Shown piece after piece: positions 43,194-52,425 of a stretch of 64,000 bases of DNA. Source of the DNA: Betaproteobacteria bacterium HGW-Betaproteobacteria-7 (GTDB taxonomy: Bacteria > Pseudomonadota > Gammaproteobacteria > Burkholderiales > Rhodocyclaceae); the NCBI GenBank assembly GCA_002840765.1, contig PHCE01000020.1, positions 1-64,000 of the forward strand, in the 5' to 3' direction. Under the pieces are notes generated by a model. It saw nothing but the letters and a program-made list of their open reading frames with translations, did not search any database and was not told the origin of the DNA. The translations under genes were made by a program, and so were the position numbers. Position 1 is the stretch's first letter. Every line of letters starts with the position of its first letter.

Positions 43194-44723
43194 TCAGCGC
43201 CCCGCGGCGCTCGCCAACACGATGAGCGGCGGCACGCAGAACCAGAGAATGAAGGTCAAGGCCAGGACGATCGGCCCATCGATGCGCTCGGGCAGCTTGT
43301 CGTTGGCCAGACGCTGCAGACATCGCCACAGCCAGATGGCATGCACGCTGCCGCCCGCAGCGCTCCAGCCCAGCAGCGCCGCCATGTCCAGACGCATCAG
43401 CGCCAACAGCGCGGCCACGGCAGGGGCGGCGAGACAGGCGGCCATCGCCAGGCGGATGGCAGCGCGCGGGCCAAGGATGACCACCAGCGTGCGCTTGCCG
43501 ACTGCCTCGTCGGCCGTCCGGTCGGGACAACCGGCAAGCAGGATCGACGGCAGCACCGCCAGGCCCAGCGGCAACGCCAGCAGCCACGGCGTACTGGCGG
43601 CCCAATGCCCACCTTGCACCACATAGCCGGCGATGATCGCCCCGGCGCTATGGGTGAGCGCGACATCGAGTTCGCCGAAGCCGCGGTGCGAAAGCTTCAG
43701 TGGGGGCACGGTGTAAGCGAGCGCGAGCAGGGCAAAAATGGCGTAGAGCGCGGCAGTCGGCCCGACGGATGCCACGGGGGCATTGGCAACAAGGACGGCA
43801 AGCGCCGCCGCGGCGCCGACAATCGACACACCGATGCCCCGGCGCATCGCCGCGCGGTCGAGCCGGCCGTCAACCAGCACCCGTGAGCCGCCGGTGAACG
43901 GCCCGTGATTGCGGTTGAGCCGATCGCTGGCGAAATCGAACCAGTCGTTGAGAAACACTGTCGCCGCTTCAAGCAGGAACAGCGCAAGATAGCCGAGCAG
44001 GTACGGCGTCATCGCCAGCGGCGCACCCGCGGCGGCCAGGAGCGCCCCGACGGTATAGGCGATCCAGGTCATCGGATAGAACTGCAGTCGCAGCGCAGCA
44101 AGCCAGGCGGTGACGCGCTGCCGGCGGCGCTGCCCGGTCGACAGCGCGCCCTCGGCCAGGCGCGCGCCGACGGACCGGGCTCGCTCCAGCCATTGCTGGC
44201 GTTGGTCGGCAGTGGCGGCGATCACCGAGCCGAAGGTCTCGATGCGCGCACAGCGGATGCCGCAGTAGCCGAGTGTCGCCCGCGCCAGCGCCTGCTGTCC
44301 GGGGGCGCGGTAGATGAACCGATAGACCAGTGGCGGCGTGTCCATGGTCGTGATCAGGTCCGCCGTGCGGCCGCTGAGCAGCTTGTCCCACCGGTCGTGC
44401 GTGACATGGCGGAAGGCGAAGCCCGGCGTCAGCACCCGATCGAGGAAGCCCTTGAGCCGGGCCGGGAAGGTGCCCCACCAGGTGGGATAGACAAATACCA
44501 GGTGCTCCGCCCATTGAATGTCCTGCTGGGCGCGTAGCAGGTCCGACTCCAGCGACTGCTGTTCGGGCGAGACGGCGTGCACGTCGGGATCGAAGTGCAT
44601 TTCGCCGAGGATCAGCTCGCGGCACTCGACGCCGGCCTGGCGCGCGCCCTCGGCACAGGCATCGAAAAGGGCGCCGCACAGGCTGTCGCGGCGGGGGTGG
44701 GCAAGGATCAGCAGGCAGCGCAT
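43194..44723 (-). CDS. Fusion of flavodoxin-like NAD(P)H quinone reductase and UbiA prenyltransferase
   Basis: This is a 509-residue fusion. Residues 1-195 match the NQO/MdaB flavodoxin-2 fold (MRCLLILAHPRRDSLCGALF, LVFVYPTWWGTFPARLKGFL, GFAFRHV, TMDTPP). Residues about 210-509 are a UbiA-type membrane prenyltransferase with some eight helices and two Asp motifs: NDWFDFASDRLN and DRTADEAVGKRTLV. One chain could reduce and prenylate, or process, the same quinone-type substrate. No frameshift is seen at the junction, and both halves keep their motifs. The neighbours are stress genes. Confidence 0.85.
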   Translation of the reverse strand: MRCLLILAHPRRDSLCGALFDACAEGARQAGVECRELILGEMHFDPDVHAVSPEQQSLESDLLRAQQDIQWAEHLVFVYPTWWGTFPARLKGFLDRVLTPGFAFRHVTHDRWDKLLSGRTADLITTMDTPPLVYRFIYRAPGQQALARATLGYCGIRCARIETFGSVIAATADQRQQWLERARSVGARLAEGALSTGQRRRQRVTAWLAALRLQFYPMTWIAYTVGALLAAAGAPLAMTPYLLGYLALFLLEAATVFLNDWFDFASDRLNRNHGPFTGGSRVLVDGRLDRAAMRRGIGVSIVGAAAALAVLVANAPVASVGPTAALYAIFALLALAYTVPPLKLSHRGFGELDVALTHSAGAIIAGYVVQGGHWAASTPWLLALPLGLAVLPSILLAGCPDRTADEAVGKRTLVVILGPRAAIRLAMAACLAAPAVAALLALMRLDMAALLGWSAAGGSVHAIWLWRCLQRLANDKLPERIDGPIVLALTFILWFCVPPLIVLASAAGR

Positions 44724-44869
44724 TTTTCCCGATCGATCAAGGCAACCGCCTGGCGGCAGTGTCAGCGCTGAATCTTTGGCAATACGGCGCGGGCTGTCAG
44801 TTGGCTAGCGAACATAGCGGACCGTCAGCGCCGTTTGCCGACTCGTGGCCGTACCGAATTGCCGGCGAG

Positions 44870-44922
44870 GGTGCTTATGTTGGTCATCGCACCGATTCGC
44901 CGTGGCTAAGAGCCTACTGTGC
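44870..44922 (+). repeat. 53-base upstream element, copy 2
   Basis: GGTGCTTATGTTGGTCATCG with the following CACCGATTCGCC, an 8-base spacer and GAGCCTACTGTGC. It matches the element at 31671-31723 and contains the inverted pair GGTGC/GCACC 14 bases apart. It ends 33 bases before the second hemerythrin gene, so it may be a promoter or operator. Confidence 0.65.
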
Positions 44923-44955
44923 AACTCCCAACTGCCAAACAACCAAGGAATTGCC

Positions 44956-45444
44956 ATGACTATTCTTTCCAAGCCCCCCACCACAACGAAGGCCCCGGCT
45001 GATGCCAAGGATGCCATCGCTTTGCTCAAGGCTGACCATGGAACGGTCAGCGATTTGTTTGCCGATTACGAAAAAACCAATTCCAGCAACAAGAAGAAGG
45101 CGCTCGTCGCCGAGATCTGTAGCGAATTGACCGTGCATACACAGATCGAGGAAGAGATCTTCTACCCGGCCATCAGGACGGCATTGAAGGACAAGCTTCT
45201 GGTGCCGGAAGCGACCGTTGAGCATGGCGGCATCAAGGATCTGATCGCCCAACTGGAAGGAGTCGAACCCGACGGTGCCATCTACGACGCCAAGGTCAAA
45301 GTGCTCTCCGAATACGTCGAACACCACGTCAAGGAAGAGCACACCGAGATGTTCCCCAAGGTCAAGGCCAGTTCGCTGGACCTGGTCGAACTCGGTGCCC
45401 GGATGGCGACGCGCAAAGCCGATCTGCTCGCCGCCCGAAGTTGA
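44956..45444 (+). CDS. Hemerythrin-domain (HHE) protein, copy 2
   Basis: This 162-residue HHE protein is nearly identical to the product at 33490 in the core (DYEKTNSSNKKKALVAEICS is shared exactly). The ligand helices are DAIALLKADHGTVSDLFADY, HTQIEEEIFYPAI and YVEHHVKEEHTEMFPKV. The N-terminal 15 residues have diverged. It is followed after 12 bases by a small basic gene using the GAAGGAAAACCGAC ribosome binding site. Confidence 0.88.
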   Translation: MTILSKPPTTTKAPADAKDAIALLKADHGTVSDLFADYEKTNSSNKKKALVAEICSELTVHTQIEEEIFYPAIRTALKDKLLVPEATVEHGGIKDLIAQLEGVEPDGAIYDAKVKVLSEYVEHHVKEEHTEMFPKVKASSLDLVELGARMATRKADLLAARS

Positions 45445-45456
45445 AGGAAAACCGAC

Positions 45457-45669
45457 ATGTCCAATCCCTTTCTGAAAAAGAACCCGTTGATGAGCATGTG
45501 GCTGAGTGCAGCAAACCGGACGGCCAACACGATGCGCGGCCAGGCGAGCGCACAGGCCAAGCGCCAGATCAATGCCGCGGTGACCAAGGCCACCAACGAC
45601 AACCTTAAGGCCATGTTTGGCGGGACCGTTCCAGCTGCGCCCAAGGCCAAACCGAAAAAGCGTCGTTGA
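45457..45669 (+). CDS. Small basic protein
   Basis: This 70-residue protein is rich in Ala, Lys and Arg, with an amphipathic helix (SMWLSAANRTANTMRGQASA) and a Lys/Arg/Pro-rich end (PKAKPKKRR). There is no known domain. Its basic tail suggests nucleic-acid or polyanion (possibly PHB/polyphosphate) binding; this is inference. The binding site AAGGAAAACCGAC lies directly after the hemerythrin stop, so the two are cotranscribed. Confidence 0.7.
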   Translation: MSNPFLKKNPLMSMWLSAANRTANTMRGQASAQAKRQINAAVTKATNDNLKAMFGGTVPAAPKAKPKKRR

Positions 45670-45733
45670 TGGCTCTTGCCCTGCAGAGCACGTTTTACGG
45701 CGGCATTTTCGTCGCATCCACTACTGGGAAACC

Positions 45734-46471
45734 ATGAAAAGAACTAGCGCAACTGCCGCCCTGAACCCCTCGCTGACCATGCTGGAACCGTTTCGCGCCG
45801 CCATGGAATATGCCTTTCACCAATTTGCCGTGGCACCCCAGGCAGCGCCCGGCGATGGGCATCCCGTGGTCATCTTCCCGGGCCTCGGAGCTGATGGCTC
45901 GTCGGTCTCCATCCTTCGCGCCCACTGCCAGGAACTCGGCTACGAAGCATTCGACTGGGGGCAAGGGTTCAACACCGGGCCGCGGGGCAAACTCGACACC
46001 TGGCTTGAAGACTTGGCCGATCAGATCTCCGCTCAGCTCGCCAGACACAGCAAACCGGCGACGCTCATCGGCTGGAGCCTGGGTGGGCTGTACGCCCGCG
46101 AGCTTGGCAAGTTGCTCGCCCCCGGGGTGCGGCAGGTGATCACGATCGCCACGCCGTTCAATGGCAGCGCTGACGACAACGCGGGCTGGTTATCCGGCCT
46201 CCTCGGCGGCAGTGCGGCCAGCATCGATCCGCTATGGATTGAGCGCCTGCGCCTGCCACCCCCGATCCGTACGACGTCCATCTACAGCCGTTCCGATGGC
46301 GTGGTCGCCTGGGAAAGCTGTTGTCACGACGAGTGTTCCCAGCTCGTTCAGGACGTCGAGGTCGACGGCAGCCACATGGGCATGGGCTGGAACCGGGAGG
46401 TATTGAACATCGTCGCCGATCGACTGGGGCAGCCTGCTGGCCCTTGGCGTCCCTATATCGGCACGACCTGA
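45734..46471 (+). CDS. Alpha/beta hydrolase
   Basis: This 245-residue alpha/beta hydrolase resembles PGAP1/lipase-like esterases: VVIFPGLGADGSSVSILRAH (oxyanion strand), nucleophile IGWSLGGLYARELG, acid in SIYSRSDGVVAWESC and His in VDGSHMGMGWN. There is no signal peptide. The substrate is unknown; a polyester or lipid ester fits the neighbourhood. The start at 45734 follows GGGAAACC. Confidence 0.82.
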   Translation: MKRTSATAALNPSLTMLEPFRAAMEYAFHQFAVAPQAAPGDGHPVVIFPGLGADGSSVSILRAHCQELGYEAFDWGQGFNTGPRGKLDTWLEDLADQISAQLARHSKPATLIGWSLGGLYARELGKLLAPGVRQVITIATPFNGSADDNAGWLSGLLGGSAASIDPLWIERLRLPPPIRTTSIYSRSDGVVAWESCCHDECSQLVQDVEVDGSHMGMGWNREVLNIVADRLGQPAGPWRPYIGTT

Positions 46472-46525
46472 GCTTGCCCCGCTTTGCTTGGCGAACCACG
46501 ACCATCAACTACTTAGGATGACACC

Positions 46526-48868
46526 ATGAAAAAGACAAATCCCCAACCGATGGCTGCCAACAAGGAGTCTCTCCAGACAACGCCCAGTGCCGCCGATGTG
46601 CTGGCCCAACAAGCCGCCGCTGTCCACGCCCTCGCCCGGTCAATGCCGTACAACACCAACAAGAGCAAGGAGTTCGGGCCGGATCATGCGCTCACGCCGC
46701 CGCCCGGGCAGACGCTGGAACCGACCTCCGATCTGACATCGGCGAGCACCCTAAGCGAAGCCAATATTTCGCCCAAGACCGGCGGCAGTGCTGCCTCGCT
46801 CGACCGGGTGCGCACCGATGGCGATGGTCAGTTGCTGACCACCAACCAGGGCGTCGCCGTCGGTGACAACCAGAATTCGCTGAAAGCCGGCCTGCGCGGG
46901 CCGACCCTGCTGGAAGACTTCATCCTGCGCGAGAAGATCACCCACTTCGACCACGAACGCATTCCGGAGCGCATCGTCCATGCGCGCGGCTCGGCCGCCC
47001 ACGGCTTCTTCGAGGCCTACCAGCCGCTGACCGACCTCACCCGCGCTGCCCCCTTCCAGGAAGCGGGCAAGATCACGCCGGTCTTCGTCCGCTTTTCCAC
47101 CGTCGCCGGCGAACGCGGTTCGGTCGATACGGCCCGCGACGCGCGCGGCTTCGCGGTCAAGTTCTACACCGACGAGGGCAACTGGGATCTGGTCGGCAAC
47201 AACATCCCGGTGTTCTTCATCCAGGACGCGATGAAGTTCCCGGACCTGGTCCATGCCGTGAAACCCGAACCGCACAACGGCATGCCGCAGGCGGCCTCGG
47301 CGCATGACACCTTCTGGGATTTCGTCTCGCTGATGCCGGAGAGCACCCACATGCTGATGTGGGTCATGTCCGACCGCGGTATTCCGCGCAGCTACCGGAT
47401 GATGCAGGGCTTCGGCGTGCACACCTTCCGCCTGGTCAATGCGGCCGGTGAGTCGCACTTCGTCAAGTTCCACTGGACGCCCAAGCTCGGCACCCATTCG
47501 CTGGTCTGGGACGAGGCGGCGAAGATCGCCGGCGCCGATGCCGATTTCCACCGCCGCGACCTGTGGGATGCCATCGAAGCCGGCGAATACCCGGAATGGG
47601 AACTCGGCCTGCAGATTTTCACCGAAGCCCAGGCCGACGCCTTCAGCTTCGATGTCCTCGATGCCACCAAGCTGATCCCCGAAGAACTGGTGCCGGTGAC
47701 GCCGGTCGGCCGCATGGTGCTCAACCGCAATCCCGACAATTTTTTTGCCGAGACCGAGCAGGTCGCCTTCTGTGCCGCGCATGTGGTGCCCGGCATCGAC
47801 TTCAGCAACGACCCGTTGCTGGCCGGCCGCATCCATTCCTATATCGACACCCAGATCAGCCGGCTGGGCGGGGCAAACTTCCACGAGATCCCGATCAACG
47901 CCCCGCTGGCGCCCGTCCACAACAACCAGCGCGACGGTTTGCATCGCCAGGCCATTCCCCGTGGCCGCGTCGCCTACGAGCCCAACTCGCTCGGCGGCGG
48001 CTGCCCGTTCCAGGCCGGTGCGGCTGGTTTCGTGTCTTTCCCGCAACCGGTTGAAGACGACAAGCTGCGCGGCAAGCCGGAGAAGTTTGCCGAGCACTAT
48101 GCCCAGGCCACGCTGTTTTACGAAAGCCAGACCGAGGTCGAAAAGGCGCACATCGTTGGCGGCTTCCGCTTCGAACTGAGCAAGCTCACCGTGCCGGCTA
48201 TCCGCGAACGCATGCTGGCTTCGCTGGTCAATGTGTCCGCCGACCTGGCGGCGAAAATCGCCGATGGACTGGGCATGAAGGTGCCCAAGGCCATGCCGAA
48301 GGCCTCGGCAAAGGCGCCGCCCGCCGAAGTGACCCAATCGCCAGCACTGTCCCTGACGGCACGGCGCGGCGACGGCGGCATCCGCACCCGCAAGGTGGCG
48401 ATCCTGGTCGCCAATGGGGTACACGGCGCCTCCGTTGTGGCCGTACAGGCTGCCTTGACCGCGGCCGGCGCCGTCGCCTGCATCGTCGGGCCCAGCCTCG
48501 GACCGGTTAGAACCGCCGACGGCGAGATGGTGGCGGCGACCGGTACGCTGGAGAATTCACCACCGGTCCTGTTCGATGCGCTCGTCCTGCCCGATGGAGC
48601 CGACGGAGTGACGCTGCTGGCCGGCTATGGGCAGACGGTGGAATTCGTGACCAACCAGTATCGCCACGGCAAGACCATTCTGGCGCTCGGCGCCGCGAAT
48701 GCACTGCTCGACCAGGCTGGCATCGCCCCCACCTTGCCATCGGGCAGGCCCGATCCGGGCATTCTGCTGGCCAGCGCCGAGACGCTTGCTGATGGTGCGG
48801 CTGCCTTCATCGCTGCAGTAGGCCAGCATCGTCACCCGGCACGCGAAACGAACCCACCAATAATCTGA
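46526..48868 (+). CDS. katE: Large-subunit catalase (HPII/KatE type) with DJ-1-like C-terminal domain
   Basis: This 780-residue heme catalase has a distal His in [15 protein letters not shown], core [20 protein letters not shown] (split over about residues 190-210) and proximal Tyr in [16 protein letters not shown]. It ends in the flavodoxin-like class I GATase domain (about 620-770, [16 protein letters not shown]) typical of large clade II catalases. It removes hydrogen peroxide. It lies next to a superoxide dismutase gene, giving a paired oxidative-stress set. Confidence 0.95.
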   Translation: MKKTNPQPMAANKESLQTTPSAADVLAQQAAAVHALARSMPYNTNKSKEFGPDHALTPPPGQTLEPTSDLTSASTLSEANISPKTGGSAASLDRVRTDGDGQLLTTNQGVAVGDNQNSLKAGLRGPTLLEDFILREKITHFDHERIPERIVHARGSAAHGFFEAYQPLTDLTRAAPFQEAGKITPVFVRFSTVAGERGSVDTARDARGFAVKFYTDEGNWDLVGNNIPVFFIQDAMKFPDLVHAVKPEPHNGMPQAASAHDTFWDFVSLMPESTHMLMWVMSDRGIPRSYRMMQGFGVHTFRLVNAAGESHFVKFHWTPKLGTHSLVWDEAAKIAGADADFHRRDLWDAIEAGEYPEWELGLQIFTEAQADAFSFDVLDATKLIPEELVPVTPVGRMVLNRNPDNFFAETEQVAFCAAHVVPGIDFSNDPLLAGRIHSYIDTQISRLGGANFHEIPINAPLAPVHNNQRDGLHRQAIPRGRVAYEPNSLGGGCPFQAGAAGFVSFPQPVEDDKLRGKPEKFAEHYAQATLFYESQTEVEKAHIVGGFRFELSKLTVPAIRERMLASLVNVSADLAAKIADGLGMKVPKAMPKASAKAPPAEVTQSPALSLTARRGDGGIRTRKVAILVANGVHGASVVAVQAALTAAGAVACIVGPSLGPVRTADGEMVAATGTLENSPPVLFDALVLPDGADGVTLLAGYGQTVEFVTNQYRHGKTILALGAANALLDQAGIAPTLPSGRPDPGILLASAETLADGAAAFIAAVGQHRHPARETNPPII

Positions 48869-48898
48869 CTTCGTCCGACAACCAAGCAGGAGACTGTC

Positions 48899-49594
48899 AT
48901 GCAAGCTCATCCCTTTAGCCGTCGAAATTTTCTCCTGGCCGGTGCTGCCCTCGGGGCGGTTACCTGGTTGGGGGCACCCGCCGTCGCTCGTGCCGCCTCG
49001 CCCCACGTGTTGCCGCCTCTGCCTTACCCGGACAACGCACTTGACCCGGTCATCTCGGCCCGCACCATCGGCTTTCATTACGGCAAGCATCACCAGGCGT
49101 ATGTGGACAACCTGAACAAGCTGGTGGCCGGCACGCCCATGGCCGACATGACGCTGGAGCAGGTAATCAAGACCAGCTCAGGGGTTGCCGATAAGGTGGG
49201 GGTGTTCAACAACGCGGCCCAGGTGTGGAATCACACGTTCTATTGGAACGGGATGCGGCCGAAAGGCGGCGGCCAGCCCAGCGGCGAGTTGGCGGCGCGT
49301 ATCGAAAAGGACTTCGGCGGCTACGACGCGATGCGCAAGGAACTGTTCACCGCGGCGTCTACCCAGTTCGGCAGCGGTTGGGCCTGGCTGGTGGACGATG
49401 CCGGGAAGTTGAAGGTGGTGAAGACGGGCAACGCGGAAAACCCGCTGACCCGGGGGATGAAACCACTGTTCACCATCGACGTGTGGGAGCATGCCTATTA
49501 CCTGGATCACCAGAATAAACGCGCCGATTACATCAACGCGGTACTGGACAAGCTGGTGAACTGGAATTTCGTCGCCGCGAATCTGGCGCGCTGA
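48899..49594 (+). CDS. sodB: Tat-exported Fe/Mn superoxide dismutase
   Basis: This 231-residue protein has a twin-arginine signal peptide ([19 protein letters not shown], cleavage near ARA-AS), so the enzyme should fold in the cytoplasm and be exported. Metal ligands are visible: His in [14 protein letters not shown], His in NHTFYWNGM, and [19 protein letters not shown] with Asp and His. The family is iron/manganese SOD; which metal cannot be told reliably. It lies 30 bases after the catalase gene. Confidence 0.92.
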   Translation: MQAHPFSRRNFLLAGAALGAVTWLGAPAVARAASPHVLPPLPYPDNALDPVISARTIGFHYGKHHQAYVDNLNKLVAGTPMADMTLEQVIKTSSGVADKVGVFNNAAQVWNHTFYWNGMRPKGGGQPSGELAARIEKDFGGYDAMRKELFTAASTQFGSGWAWLVDDAGKLKVVKTGNAENPLTRGMKPLFTIDVWEHAYYLDHQNKRADYINAVLDKLVNWNFVAANLAR

Positions 49595-49607
49595 GGCGTC
49601 AGGCGTG

Positions 49608-50972
49608 ATGACCATGATCCCTCTCCGCAAAACCAGGTCCTGCGCATTCGTCTTCCTGGTCGGCGGACTCTTTTTGTCTCTAGCCGCCTGCGGCGAAATG
49701 GCCAAGCTGCCGAGCTCAGCCGGCTTCGGGCCACAACCCACGCTGCCGGCGCCCCATCCGACGCTGATTCCCACCGTGAACATCGCGCCGGCCAAAGGCT
49801 GGCCAATTGGGGTGACACCACGACCCGCGCCCGGCACGCGGGTCGTGGCCTTCGCCAGCGGCCTTGATCATCCGCGCTGGCTGTATGTGCTGCCGAACGG
49901 CGACGTGCTGGTAGCCGAGAGCAATGCGCCGCCCAAGCCGGAAGGCAGCAAGGGCATCAAGGGCTGGGTAATGGGTCTGGTCATGAAGCGGGCCGGCGCT
50001 GCCGGGCCCAGCGCCAACCGGATCACCTTGCTGCGTGACACGGATGGTGATGGCGTGGCCGATCTGCGCTCGGCCCTGCTGGAGAATTTGCACTCGCCCT
50101 TCGGTATGGCGCTGGTCGGCAACACGCTTTTCGTCGCCAACTCCGATGCGGTACTTGGCTTCCCTTACCGCCAGGGTGACACGCAGATCACGGCGGCGGG
50201 CGTCAAACTGCTCGATCTGCCGGCCGGGCCGATCAATCATCACTGGACAAAGAACCTGATCGCCAGTGCGGACGGCAGCCGACTCTACGTAACGGTCGGT
50301 TCCAACAGCAACGTCGGCGAGCGTGGCATGACAGTTGAAGCGGGACGGGCCGCCATCTGGGAGGTCGATGTTCACACGGGGGCACACCGAATCTTTGCCG
50401 CCGGCCTGCGCAATCCGAATGGCATGGCCTGGGAACCACACAGCGGCGCCTTGTGGACCGTCGCCAACGAGCGGGACGAAATCGGCAGCGACCTGGTTCC
50501 GGACTATCTCACCTCGGTGAAGGATGGCGCCTTCTACGGCTGGCCCTACAGCTACTATGGGCAGCATGTCGATGAGCGCGTCACACCGCCGCGACCGGAT
50601 CTGGTCGCCAGGGCCATTGCCCCGGACTATGCCTTGGGCGCGCACACTGCCTCCCTGGGCCTGGCGTCTTCCGTCGGCAGCGCCCTGCCACCGCTCTTCG
50701 CCAGCGGCATGTTCATCGGCCAGCACGGCTCATGGAACCGCCGGCCGCACAGCGGCTACAAGGTGATCTTCGTGCCGTTCGACGGTCGCGGTCAGCCCAC
50801 CGGCATGCCCATCGATGTGCTGACGGGCTTCCTCAGCAACGAAGGCAACGCCTTCGGTCGACCGGTCGGCGTCGCCATCGACAAGCGCGGCGCGCTGCTG
50901 GTCGCCGACGACGTTGGCAACATTGTCTGGCGCGTCAGCGCAGCCTCGGGAAGCGGTAATGGCGCCAATTGA
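49608..50972 (+). CDS. Sorbosone dehydrogenase-like (PQQ-type beta-propeller) lipoprotein
   Basis: This 454-residue protein has a lipoprotein signal peptide with lipobox LAAC at Cys29 or so. It is followed by a six-bladed beta-propeller of the L-sorbosone/soluble glucose dehydrogenase family: [40 protein letters not shown] (calcium-like loop), [33 protein letters not shown] and the final NIVWRVSA. The natural substrate in this species is unknown. GTG at 49605 and ATG at 49614 are alternative starts. Confidence 0.85.
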   Translation: MTMIPLRKTRSCAFVFLVGGLFLSLAACGEMAKLPSSAGFGPQPTLPAPHPTLIPTVNIAPAKGWPIGVTPRPAPGTRVVAFASGLDHPRWLYVLPNGDVLVAESNAPPKPEGSKGIKGWVMGLVMKRAGAAGPSANRITLLRDTDGDGVADLRSALLENLHSPFGMALVGNTLFVANSDAVLGFPYRQGDTQITAAGVKLLDLPAGPINHHWTKNLIASADGSRLYVTVGSNSNVGERGMTVEAGRAAIWEVDVHTGAHRIFAAGLRNPNGMAWEPHSGALWTVANERDEIGSDLVPDYLTSVKDGAFYGWPYSYYGQHVDERVTPPRPDLVARAIAPDYALGAHTASLGLASSVGSALPPLFASGMFIGQHGSWNRRPHSGYKVIFVPFDGRGQPTGMPIDVLTGFLSNEGNAFGRPVGVAIDKRGALLVADDVGNIVWRVSAASGSGNGAN

Positions 50973-51002
50973 CCCGCGTTCTTGCGGCTGATAGCGGAAC
51001 GC

Positions 51003-51458
51003 TCAAGTCGGTAGAAGATTCCTGGCCCGCGCCATGGTCAGTGCGGTGTCCTCGATCATGTCTTCCTGGCCGCCGACCATGCCGCGGCGGCCCGGTTCGA
51101 CCAGGATGTCGCAGGCCGGGATGCCGTATTTGGCGGCGGCACGCCTGGCGAACAGGAGGAAAGAGCCATAGACGCCGGCGTGGCCCAAGGTCAGCGCATC
51201 GCGGTCGATGCGGATGGGAAAGTCCATGATCGGCACGACCAGGTCCTCGGCGACGTCGGTGATCTTCGCCACACCCACCCCGGTCTCGATGCTCATCAGG
51301 CTGCCCACGGCAATCAATACTTCCATCGGCGTGTTGCCGGCGTCGGCGCCAAGGCCGGCAGCGGCGGCGTCGATGCGGGTCGCCCCGACCTCGATGGCGG
51401 CGATGGAGTTGGCGACGCCCATGGCCCGGTTGTGGTGACCGTGGAAGCCGAGTTCGGT
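51003..51458 (-). pseudogene. Truncated 4-hydroxy-2-oxovalerate aldolase
   Basis: About 150 C-terminal residues of the meta-cleavage aldolase (BphI/MhpE family) remain: [59 protein letters not shown] and [18 protein letters not shown]. The normal protein is about 340 residues. The N-terminal TIM-barrel half with its metal Asp and catalytic residues is gone, replaced by unrelated sequence up to 51530. The remnant shows that a longer aromatic pathway cluster once extended here. Confidence 0.8.
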
Positions 51459-51513
51459 TTCCTGAGCGGACAGAGATGCACCACCCGATGCTGAGCCCCC
51501 AAATGGCCCCGCG

Positions 51514-51542
51514 AAAAGCAAAAAAGCCAATCAGAGATTGGC
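51514..51542 (-). terminator. Intrinsic terminator on the minus strand
   Basis: GCCAATC (51526-51532) pairs with GATTGGC (51536-51542) with a three-base loop; on the minus strand it is followed by TTTTTTGCTTTT. It sits just downstream of the tRNA 3'-end fragment, where a tRNA terminator would stand. Confidence 0.75.
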
Positions 51543-51568
51543 CTAGTGCTTGTACTTACGTGTCTGAA

Positions 51569-51586
51569 TGGCGCACCCGAGAGGAT
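51569..51586 (-). other. tRNA 3'-end fragment (attachment-site-like scar)
   Basis: The minus strand reads ATCCTCTCGGGTGCGCCA, the last part of a bacterial tRNA (T-arm end, acceptor strand, CCA), most like tRNA-Arg. The rest of the tRNA, including GTTCGA, is absent: upstream sequence diverges at once. A terminator follows at normal distance. A bare tRNA 3' end of this kind is what integrase-mediated insertion or excision leaves. Confidence 0.5.
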
Positions 51587-51709
51587 GAGTCTGGGCACTG
51601 GGAAGAGATTGTTCAGGTTATATAGCCAAGGCTATCACTTATCCAGTTGTCCGAGTTCACGGGCCCAGTTCGGTAGCCGACAGACCGCAGTTTCGAGTCT
51701 CAAACAATC

Positions 51710-51725
51710 ACTTGAATTTACAAGT
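51710..51725. promoter_or_regulatory. Candidate TetR operator
   Basis: ACTTG-AATTTA-CAAGT is an inverted repeat 32 bases upstream of the TetR-family start codon. TetR proteins commonly bind such a dyad in their own promoter. No second copy was seen. Confidence 0.35.
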
Positions 51726-51757
51726 TCAATATTGTACATTTGTGTTCAGGTTTAACC

Positions 51758-52411
51758 ATGCGAAATCAATTCACTGTGGAACGAGGCAAAGAAACACCGA
51801 GCACTGCTGAACGGCGCATTCACGAAGCGGCCTTGCGCATTTTCGCCAGGTCCGGCCGTACCGACCTGACCATCAGCGAACTGGCGACGGAAGCCGGGGT
51901 TGCGCGCGGCACCGTCTATAACTACGTCCAGCCGGCTGATGATCTGTTCGACGAGGTTACCGCCCGCCTTTCCGACGAGATGTATCGGCGAGTCAACAGG
52001 TCGATTGCCACCACAGAAGCCGCCAGCAACCCCGTCGCCCGACTGGCCATGGGTATTCGCCTGTACATCAGGCGTGCCCACGAAGATCCGCTGTGGGGGA
52101 AGTTCATCTATTCATTCGGTTTCCGCACCAAAGTCCTGCAAAAACTGTGGAGCAGCAATCCGGCCGAAGACCTGCTCGCGGGAGTACAAAGCGGTCAGAT
52201 TCATGCCAACCCGGAACGACTGCGCGCGACGATGTCGTTCATTGCCGGCGTGGTCAGCGGGGCGATCTATCTGGTCGCCACTGGCCACGATACCTGGCGC
52301 AACGCGGGAACCCAGGCCGTTGAGTTTGTCCTGCAGGCCTTGGGTGTCCCTGGCGCTACGGTCACCTCCTTGGCCAGCCAGGAGCTCCCCCCGCTCTTGC
52401 CCGACGATTAG
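51758..52411 (+). CDS. TetR/AcrR family transcription regulator
   Basis: This 217-residue regulator has the TetR DNA-binding domain at about 15-62: RIHEAALRIFARSGRTDLTI, SELATEAGVARGTVYNYV. A helical ligand-binding domain follows (to LGVPGATVTSLASQ...). It lies 14 bases before the MalT-type regulator on the same strand. By position it may control the minus-strand aromatic operon or the LuxR gene; the ligand is unknown. Confidence 0.9.
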   Translation: MRNQFTVERGKETPSTAERRIHEAALRIFARSGRTDLTISELATEAGVARGTVYNYVQPADDLFDEVTARLSDEMYRRVNRSIATTEAASNPVARLAMGIRLYIRRAHEDPLWGKFIYSFGFRTKVLQKLWSSNPAEDLLAGVQSGQIHANPERLRATMSFIAGVVSGAIYLVATGHDTWRNAGTQAVEFVLQALGVPGATVTSLASQELPPLLPDD

Positions 52412-52425
52412 AAGGGAGAACCCCG

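Larger units (their letters stand above)
51466..51757. other. Junction region before the aromatic cluster regulators
   Basis: About 290 bases without a gene hold the terminator, the tRNA fragment and, at 51710-51725, the dyad ACTTGAATTTACAAGT. It is visibly more A/T-rich than its surroundings, consistent with an insertion boundary. Confidence 0.5.

Noticed and set aside
46751..48424. A long antisense frame (557 codons) opposite the catalase gene
   Set aside because: Same reason: shadow of katE with no recognisable domain.
51569..51586. A complete tRNA gene
   Set aside because: Only the last 18 bases match; no anticodon arm, D-arm or GTTCGA can be found upstream.
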